Below are positions 56,877-64,000 of a DNA stretch of 64,000 nt, piece by piece. The notes beneath the pieces were generated by a model, which saw only the letters and a program-made list of their open reading frames with translations, was not told where the DNA came from and did no database searches. Position numbers and translations under genes: made by a program. The number at the start of each line of letters is the position of its first letter. The first letter of the stretch is position 1. Source of the DNA: Branchiostoma belcheri (taxonomy: Eukaryota; Chordata; Leptocardii; Amphioxiformes; Branchiostomatidae); contig NW_017802392.1 of assembly GCF_001625305.1 (NCBI RefSeq), forward strand, positions 697,031-761,030, written 5' to 3'.

Positions 56877-59800
56877 GTAAGATTCTTAACGTCATTTCCC
56901 TTTTTATAGACATTTGTTTAGAGATTTTTGTGTTGATTTATTAAAAAATATCCACTTTTAAATTGGCTAAGTATTGTTTCTGTGGTGTCAACACACAGGT
57001 AAGGCATAGGAAAACCATGTTATGTCTCCGCTTCCTGAAAAAACATTGATAAGTTGGTAGGCTAGGATTCTCTTTTTCTTTTTTTCTTTTTAGATTAAGA
57101 CAGGTGATCCAACAAATACATGTTAATGTAAAAAATAAATTACTCGTACCTTAGGATCAGGGTTGTCTATAAATGCCATCCCGCCGTTTTCTCGTGAGTA
57201 AGGGGAAAATATTTCACCCAAGTTACTCAACTGACATTGATACACAAACGTTGACACAGAAACAGCCTCCGCCTGCGAGAGGGGCACCCTACAACTGTCT
57301 TGCTCGGACAGAAAGACGCTGTTGATCGTGGAGGCGAACTACGGCAGGACGACCGCCTCCCACTCCTGTGCCTGCTCCACCTGTCGTACCAACTGCCGCG
57401 CGGCCACCAGCCTGGCCGTGGTAAGGGGCACCTGTCAGGGCAAGCGGCAGTGCTCAGTGACAGCGAGTAGCAGCGTTTTCGGTGGAGACCCTTGTTACGG
57501 AGTGCAAAAGTACTTGGAGGTATCATACCGCTGTATCACAGGTGAGCACAGGGTTTTATTAGAATATTGCGCCTTTTCCTCAAATAATTCCCCTTTAAAC
57601 TAGACAGTGATCCCTGAGTGACCATTTAATGAACAAATTTGGATTAGAGATGTACACGTTCAAGGTTCAAGGTTGGATTTGTGGGATTCTTGGCTTTATA
57701 ATTGGCATATAAATACCACCAGGTAAACGCGTGACTTAGAATTGACAAAAAAAAAAACACTTATTTCCATTTTGACCCCCAATCCAATGCCACTTCTTCC
57801 TAATCTACAGAGACCATGAGACCATCTTAATCTTCAATTGAGCCTTCTGTCAGGTTCGGTAACACCATGCCCCACTTATATTTATTACTTGATTGTTAAA
57901 AAATACGATACAGAGTTTTACCTCTGTATCGGCGCTACAAATACAGGCGCCCTTATTTTTCGCTTGTATTTCCCTGCAGAAAGCAACGTCGCTCTTCGCA
58001 AGACGGCAAGTTGTAGTTCTGCTCCATCACACTGGGGACCCGAGAAGGCTGTAGACGGTTCCAGGGGTACGAGGATAACCTGGTACAACCAGTGCACTCA
58101 CACTAACCGCGTGTACCAGCCGTGGTGGAAGGTGGACTTGGGAGGAACCTACCCAGTCAACCGGGTCAGCGTCCTGAACAGGGGCGACTGTTGTGGTAAG
58201 TACAAGTTTCTCTATAATGTCTTCAACAGGAAAAGGAACCATGGTTCTGGCACATGTTTCATGTATAACATCACAAATTTAGCGGGACGCGCATCCAGGC
58301 GCGCGGAGTTATTCGCGCTCACTCCCCGATCGTGTGCGCCGTGCCTTTCCGTTTCCGTTACCAGTGCGCCCACTTCGGCATCGAATGTGATTTGTCACAC
58401 GAAACATCCGTCAGCCAAATCACAAAATCGCCAGGGCACGTAACCAGGGTCGCGGGGCCAAGTTAGCTTACAACCCGACTGTGAGCGACATTTCTACCTG
58501 GCATTAGTGTACTACTTCGGCGGTTTACGGTGGGGCTTAAAATACACCCTTGCATGCCGAACACCGATTTTAAGAGTAAAAGTTTCGCTTAGGCCATTCC
58601 TAGTTTTGACACTGGCTTCGGACTGGTTGTCTAAGTGTTTGATTATGTCAAAGAGTTTGCCTGAAATGCCGTTTGAGAGAAGTTTAAATAGCAGTCCCTC
58701 ATGTCAAATGTAGTCAAAGGCTTTTGATAGGTCGACAAAACAAGCGATAAGCGTTTCCAGACCGTGTGTGTTTAGATATGAGTTTTCAATATGACGATGT
58801 TATCTGATGTCCTGTAGTTTTTTTCTGAATCCTGTTTGGTTTGGTTTCATGATTTCATTTTCTTCAAAGAAGGTTGACAGTCTTTAGTTTAGTATTGAGG
58901 AGAATAGCTTTCCTAAACAGCTGATAATGGCCATCCCACGATAATTATATGGGTCATTTCGCCCATTAGAAATGAGGATAATATAACTTTCTTAATAGAG
59001 GGGTCAGTAAAATTCGTTTTCCTGCTTTAAGTATTCCATTGATGACCATGTCCCCTGCGCTGGCTTTTTTGTGTTATTGTTGTTTTTAAGGTGTGTATTG
59101 CGTCGATGATTTCAGACACCGTAATTGGGTTATCTAGAGGCCTGGGATTGACTTACATTTATGGAGTACTTGGAGTTTGCGTAGAATGTTTTTAGTAGTA
59201 ACTTTTTCATAGTTAAAGTCAAAGATTTTTTTCTGTTTTAGTCTGCATTTGTTGTGCATGTTTTTAAAGTGCTCAACCCAAGTGTCCGCTGGTAGATCTT
59301 CTTGGTGTACTGATTCGGTATTTTTTAATTCTTTAAAGTAAGTTCCAGAAGGCGGTGGCGTTGTTTTCTTAAAGATCCTGAAGGCGCATTAGACAGTTAT
59401 TTTAAACAGTTTACTGGACATTACATGTCCGCTATCATTTTTTGTGTACATGTAACGTGTAGCGAAGCTACTGTCGTATCCTTGGGTGACCTTGAATACT
59501 GTAATGATTCTTTACACCAGTATGAATAACACAATGCAGCCTTTTGGTCGACATGACATGTCTGCAAAACTCGTTTTAACCTGCAAGCATGGAGAGTCAA
59601 ACATACCCCATTCACGGCTCAAAATGACCGTTACGGTTGTCCCGAAAATCGTGTTTTAGGGATTTTTGAAAAATGGCCTCAATTTTGAATTATGGGTAAT
59701 TTACTGCGAAAAATGTAAAAAAATCAATTTTTTCACAAAAAATGTCGACAAAAACTAGACATAAAATCAGAAATTAAAAAATCCCTAAAACACGATTTTT

Positions 59801-62800
59801 GATCTTATCCCCAGTCGTTGAAAAATATTAAAAATCGGGGATCTGGGGTAATATACGTATCCAGGTATAAACGATGTTTGCCTAAAAACATGACATGACT
59901 TGTGGTCAGAAACCCGAAAAAAACGTCTTTCAGAGACAAACTTTGCAAAATCAATGATTTAACATAAACAGCTAATATTAAAAGAATGTTAAGGCAATAA
60001 TTTCATTTAAATTTGACGAAATTTACTATTAAATCATAGTTGTATCCTGTCAGGAATAAGTGGTGTAAGTTTGATCCCCCTAGCGGCTTGTTCTGGAACT
60101 GCAGGTTAGTTTCTGGTAAAAACTTTTGACGCCAGTAAGTCCAGATAGGATCATCATATTTTCATCATTGAAAATCATCATTGAGAGTTGTACATAATTA
60201 AATGCAAATTATGCGAATCAGGACTTAATTTGCATGATTAATGAGAAAATTCTATAATTACAGTGTTTTATATAATAGTACTGCTATACATGTAACCTAA
60301 CGAGTAGTAAGAAGGCCTATCCATGTCGACTGGGCCTACGTGAATAGGCCCGTATATACATGTATGCACTGACCTGCTCGCTAACCTTTCTGATTTATGA
60401 AACAAAAAGATATTCAAGAATGACTATCCGCACAAGCAAATGATACTATTATTCACTTGTACATTGTAGAATACAAAAGTATTCCGATAGAAGTCGCCAT
60501 AAACGCTGCATACTAAACTACCGTAAATTACGTTTGTAAACCTGTATTGTCTTGTACATATATAGGAGATCGACTGAGAAACTTTATGGTGAGAGTTGGC
60601 CCGAATGAGGACTTCACCCGGAATGACCAGTGTGGGGAGACTTACACGGCCACTCCGCGGAATGGAGCGACAGTCGTGGTGTACTGCGACCAGCCGATGA
60701 CCGGCCGGTACGTCTCCATTCAGCTGATCGGACGGGCGGACAACCTCCAACTCTGCGAGGTGGATGTCTTCGCTGAAACGGGTGAGAAAGAAACCGAGAT
60801 TTTTTTATGATTCTTACCTTAAATTTTTTTCTTGGTCTTGGTCCTCTCTGTATCCTTGCACGGGGTTTCATCGGTAAACTAATACAACTAAAAAAAAAAC
60901 AAATAGCAAAAAACTAAACAATATCATATAAATTAACGACAATTCTTATCTGAAAGACAACATTAATGAGAAACCTTACATAGGCAAGCTCCTTTTCTGT
61001 CATGGGGCTCTGGATATTGTGGTTACCAACGTATCCAAAAGTTCAATATTTTGCTCATGTTTTGATACCTGTATGCCTCCACACAGTCCTTCAGTACACC
61101 AGCCTGGGTTGTTGGAGGGACTCTGGTAGCCGCGCCATGGCGTATCTAGAGGGGACGAACTCACTCTTGGATGGTGACTACCAGAGCCGTCATCACGCCA
61201 TCCAGAAGTGTTACCAGGTAGCACTGTCTCGTGACTTCACCGTGTTTGGTGTACAGCATGGCGGACAGTGTTTCGGGTCTGCTGATGGCATCAACACTTA
61301 CAACAGGTACGGACCTACTACAACCTGCGCAGAGGACGGCGAAGGCGGGCCTTGGGGAAATGAGGTCTACAAGATTACAGGTACACACTATTAGGCAGGT
61401 GTAGATGCCAAATGTGATGATAATGTTTGCATGGTGATATTGTAGTAATGTTATATTGTATCAAACTTGGAACAATTTTCACACATGCATACACACACAC
61501 ACTCACACACACACACACACACACTCACATACACGCACACACGCATACATGAAAACAGACATACGGATGTACATGTTCACACACACATACTCACACGTAC
61601 ACAAAGCACAAACGCTTGCAAGAATGCTTGCACATGCGCACGCAAACGAAAACAAAGACACTTAAAGACACACACACACACAAATACACGGGTCTGCCTA
61701 AATACCTCAACCGACCTTAACCGACCTCAACCGACCGCGTAATGGGTAAATATGCAGAAAACATGGCTAACAACCTTTCCCAACGCTCTGGATACATTGT
61801 CTATGCTTGTTTGAATGAAATTTAAAAGCATGAAGGGATCGACATCCAACTATTAATATAAATGATCTGTCTAGCCAACCCCGAAGTTCGTTGGTTGGTT
61901 CCGCGGAGCGTTCCTCCTTGAGGTCAATGGAGGTCAAGCCGGTAGGCGTACGTGCTTAGCAGCTTGGATGTCAGGCAGGGAAACACTCTATATATAGCTA
62001 TTATGAGTTGGTTATGATAGTATTTGTGCTTTACTAAAAATATGATTTATAAACCAACATCTTTGCGTTCTGTTGCCTGTATAAAGCAAAAAGTGTCCAG
62101 AGATTCCCCATGCAGGCCCAACAATGGATAACTTTTACAAACTGGTAAAATCGTCAGAGTTACAGTGTTTTTTTCCATTCACACAAGCATAGATAATGTA
62201 TCCAGAGCGTTGGAAAAGGTTGTTAGCCCATGTATACTGCATATTAACCCATTACGCGGTCGGTTGCGGTATTTAGGCATACCGCAAATACACATATCAA
62301 ATGGTGTCGCACAAGCCCACATGGCCTGTGGGCGTAAAGCGCACGACACGGAAATAAAGCCTCATTCATTCATTCATTCATTTATGCACTCAATAATTCA
62401 TTTATTCATGCGCGCGCACACACACACATACACAAACATGCACGCGTTCACTCTCATGCATGCAAACACACACGTACACACACACACACACAAATACGCG
62501 CGCGCACGCACACACGTACGCACACACACACACACACAAATGCACACACACACACATACACACAGAAACAGACGCACATATTCATACCTCATTAATAGTC
62601 ATCCCCTTTTGTTACCTCTGTGTATGTTTGCGTTCCTTCATTATATTTCATTGATCTTATAAACTTGTATTTATCTTGTGACATCTTTGTTTATTACGTA
62701 CAGCATCTTTTTACTTGCATTTATCATTTCATATATTATGAGTTCAGGGAGTTTTTTCTCTGTACATATACAATGTATGCGTCTTACGTAATTACCTATT

Positions 62801-63516
62801 CCTTTTTTGTGCTCCCTCTATGGTTTGATTTAATTACCTCTGTACACCCAATCCTCTTTTGTTCATATACTACTTACATAGTACTATCAAATGCTGTCGT
62901 TCATGCCCACAATACTCTCCAAGCAGTTTGGGGGTATTTTAGCGTGTGTTTTTTTTCTTTTGCTTTTTTATCGGGGTTTCTCTTTTGCACTGAATTTTTT
63001 TCCAAACCTCTGCTTGGAGAGTAGCTCACATGGGCTGGGCACGTGAAGGGCATGACATGGAAATAAAAACTCATTCATTCATTCATTCACACGTGCACAT
63101 ACACAATCAACAGACACAAGTCCTAATTTGCATGAATGATGTTATTTATTGATCCTTACAGGTTTAGAATAATGATTGGTGGCGTTTTTATGATACCATT
63201 ACTGATTCAGTCCTTTCTGTCTCCTCAGGGTACACCAGCCTGGGTTGTTGGAGGGACTCTGCTACCCGCGCCATTCCGATTCTAGAGGGGACAGATTCGC
63301 TCTTGGATGGTGACTACCAGAGCCGTCATCACGCCATCCAGAAGTGTTACCAGGTAGCGCTGTCTCGTGGCTTCACCGTGTTTGCTGTACAGTATGGCGG
63401 AGAGTGTTTCGGGTCTGCTAATGGCATCAACACTTACAACAGGTACGGACCTACTACAACCTGCGCAGAGGACGGCAAAGGCGGGGCTTGGGGAAATGAG
63501 GTCTACAAGATTACAG
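56766..63516 (+). CDS. Multi-domain lectin gene: stalk, SUEL lectin, F-type lectin, WSC-like repeats (partial at both ends)
   Basis: Exons: 56766-56876, 57260-57541, 57980-58195, 60566-60781, 61087-61380 and 63229-63516. Lengths are 111, 282, 216, 216, 294 and 288, all multiples of 3 and all phase 1-1. In order they encode a coiled-coil-like stalk ([20 protein letters not shown]), a Cys-rich SUEL/rhamnose-binding lectin domain, an F-type (fucose-binding) lectin domain and two WSC-like domains. These families bind rhamnose/galactose or fucose on glycans, so the protein is probably an extracellular or membrane-anchored pattern-recognition lectin. No start codon, signal peptide or TM exon was confidently found upstream, and no stop codon is reached before the window ends. 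Confidence 0.85.
57260..57541 (+). CDS. SUEL-type (rhamnose-binding) lectin domain exon
   Basis: The single exon encodes the complete domain from [13 protein letters not shown] to VSYRC. It holds ten cysteines and the two hallmark motifs, YGR (in VEANYGRTT) and DPC (in [15 protein letters not shown]). It also contains an unusual [10 protein letters not shown] cluster. The domain occurs in sea urchin egg lectin, fish rhamnose-binding lectins and latrophilins. Phase 1-1. Confidence 0.92.
57980..58195 (+). CDS. F-type lectin domain, first half
   Basis: Encodes [24 protein letters not shown] and [20 protein letters not shown], ending RGDCC plus a split Gly. With the next exon it recreates the F-type lectin sugar signature H-x(26)-R-x-D-x(4)-R: His in CTHTN, Arg and Asp in RGD, then Arg in DRL after the splice. 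All binding residues are kept, so fucose binding is likely. Acceptor TCCCTGCAG, donor GTAAG. Confidence 0.92.
58480..59390 (-). pseudogene. Degenerate LINE reverse transcriptase
   Basis: In shifting minus-strand frames it shows [42 protein letters not shown] (the YxDxxKAFD block) and IGVRQGCILSP, in the order expected of a LINE RT. Several stops and frameshifts are present. It lies in the intron splitting the F-type lectin domain. Confidence 0.82.
59410..60045 (-). repeat. Dispersed repeat family R1, copy 4 (partial)
   Basis: Minus-strand blocks GAGTTTTGCAGACATGTCAT, GGGATTTTTTAATTTCTGAT and ATAGCGGACATGTAATGTCC match copies 2 and 3. It is followed at 60045-60300 by R2-type sequence. Confidence 0.78.
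60566..60781 (+). CDS. F-type lectin domain, second half
   Basis: Begins [16 protein letters not shown] and ends [20 protein letters not shown] plus DVFAETG. The CEV-DVF ending is typical of fucolectin/FTP domains, and the R of DRL completes the binding triad. The intron separating the halves (58196-60565) contains a degenerate LINE and a dispersed-repeat copy on the opposite strand. Confidence 0.9.
61087..61380 (+). CDS. WSC-like cysteine-rich domain, copy 1
   Basis: Starts [20 protein letters not shown] and ends [10 protein letters not shown], with four cysteines (GCW, KCY, QCF, TTC). The acceptor CCACACAG was chosen over the nearer CTTCAG because only it preserves phase 1. The fold assignment is by resemblance of the LGCWRD...C...C pattern to WSC domains, which bind carbohydrate. 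The exact Pfam family is not certain. Confidence 0.82.
61484..61690 (+). repeat. CA-rich microsatellite cluster
   Basis: Interrupted (CA)n and (CACG)/(CATA) runs downstream of WSC-like exon 1. The open frames across it are only repeat translation. Confidence 0.95.
61695..62280. mobile_element. MITE with about 110-bp terminal inverted repeats
   Basis: The left end TGCCTAAATACCTCAACCGA, then ACCGCGTAATGGGT and CAACGCTCTGGATACATTGT, is inverted at 62178-62280. It lies between the two WSC-like exons. No clear target duplication. Confidence 0.82.
62408..62575 (+). repeat. (CA)n microsatellite
   Basis: Interrupted CACA/CACG run, preceded by a CATT run at 62362-62385. A similar CATT run at 63068-63090 follows a related sequence (ATGGAAATAAAAACTCATTC). 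Confidence 0.95.
63229..63516 (+). CDS. WSC-like cysteine-rich domain, copy 2
   Basis: Nearly the same as copy 1: [40 protein letters not shown], then [19 protein letters not shown]. Acceptor CTCCTCAG, donor ACAG|GTAAAT, phase 1-1. The flanking intron bases after the donor are also recognisably shared with copy 1, so exon and intron were duplicated together. The gene continues past the window. Confidence 0.85.
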
Positions 63517-63679
63517 GTAAATGGACAGGTGTAAATGTATAAATGGTGATATTGTATGCATGGTGACATTGTAGCAATGTTACATTGTGTCAAAGTGGCA
63601 CAATTTTCTCACATACATATGCATAAATGCAAACAAACACATACATGTACACACACACGAGCGCGCAAAACCACTACCA

Positions 63680-64000
63680 GGTGCATGAATGTGAAAATTA
63701 TGTGAATTTCGTGCAAAATTTTAATGAAATGTGAAAAAATGTGATGTAATGTGAATCCCATTAGAAATATGTGAAACCCAAAATGTGATTTTTTTTTCAA
63801 AATGTGAATCGTCAAATGTTATTTTATGTGAAACAATGTAACTGTTTGAAAAATGTGAATCGATTATGTGAAATCACACAACCCGAAAAGATGGCCAAAA
63901 AAAATGTGAATTCAAACTGTGAGAAGATGTGAAGAAATGTGAAGCGGTTTTACCCCGCAAACTGAAAGGAGTCAAATGTGAAATTATGTGAAGTTCAAAT
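63680..64000 (+). repeat. Cryptic repeat rich in ATGTGAA
   Basis: The heptamer ATGTGAA or a close variant recurs about twenty times at irregular spacing from 63690 to the window end. No ORF crosses it. Confidence 0.85.

Noticed and set aside
62398-62654. His/Thr- or Cys/Val-rich frames
   Set aside because: Translations of a (CA)n microsatellite.

Overview
This is eukaryotic nuclear DNA, most likely from amphioxus (Branchiostoma) or a close invertebrate deuterostome relative. The evidence is spliced genes with short exons and GT-AG introns, an intron load rich in tRNA-derived SINEs, MITEs and LINE relics, and lectin exons of a type common in amphioxus. Genus is inferred, not proven. Two 20-base N runs (32367-32386 and 53682-53701) show it is a draft scaffold.

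Layout. (1) 1 to 13.7 kb, minus strand: the 5' half of a CEMIP-like (KIAA1199) secreted hyaluronan-depolymerising/binding protein. It starts at 13684 with a signal peptide and runs off the left edge. Twelve exons were placed by reading frame, splice sites and family motifs. (2) 13.7-18.1 kb: divergent intergenic DNA with repeats and hairpins. (3) 18.18-31.92 kb, plus strand: a complete 18-exon acyl-CoA synthetase of the ACSF2 type (563 codons plus stop) with several altered adenylation motifs. Its last exon is present a second time at 32807-32869, across an assembly gap. (4) 33.3-36.6 kb: repeats. (5) 36.61-44.04 kb, minus strand: a six-exon type II transmembrane collagen (694 aa) made of a short cytoplasmic tail, a TM segment, a coiled-coil stalk and one 1.7 kb collagen exon. 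That exon carries a 12-residue-period array of 14 N-G-T sequons and a basic C-terminus, an architecture like class A scavenger receptors. (6) 44-56.7 kb: accessory DNA with LINE fragments, Harbinger-type MITEs, a nested Harbinger-derived element and a large inverted repeat with a 185-bp tandem array. (7) 56.77-63.52 kb and beyond the right edge, plus strand: a lectin gene with a coiled-coil stalk, SUEL/rhamnose-binding lectin domain, F-type lectin domain over two exons, and at least two WSC-like cysteine-rich repeats. Every identified exon is phase 1-1.

The CEMIP-like and ACSF2-like genes are divergent neighbours without an obvious functional link. The collagen and lectin genes are also divergent. 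Both have only phase-1 introns, and both look like modular glycan- or polyanion-recognition proteins, so a small innate recognition cluster is a reasonable inference. All introns from SINEs to MITEs are heavily transposon-laden, and two insertions lie within tens of bases of splice acceptors.
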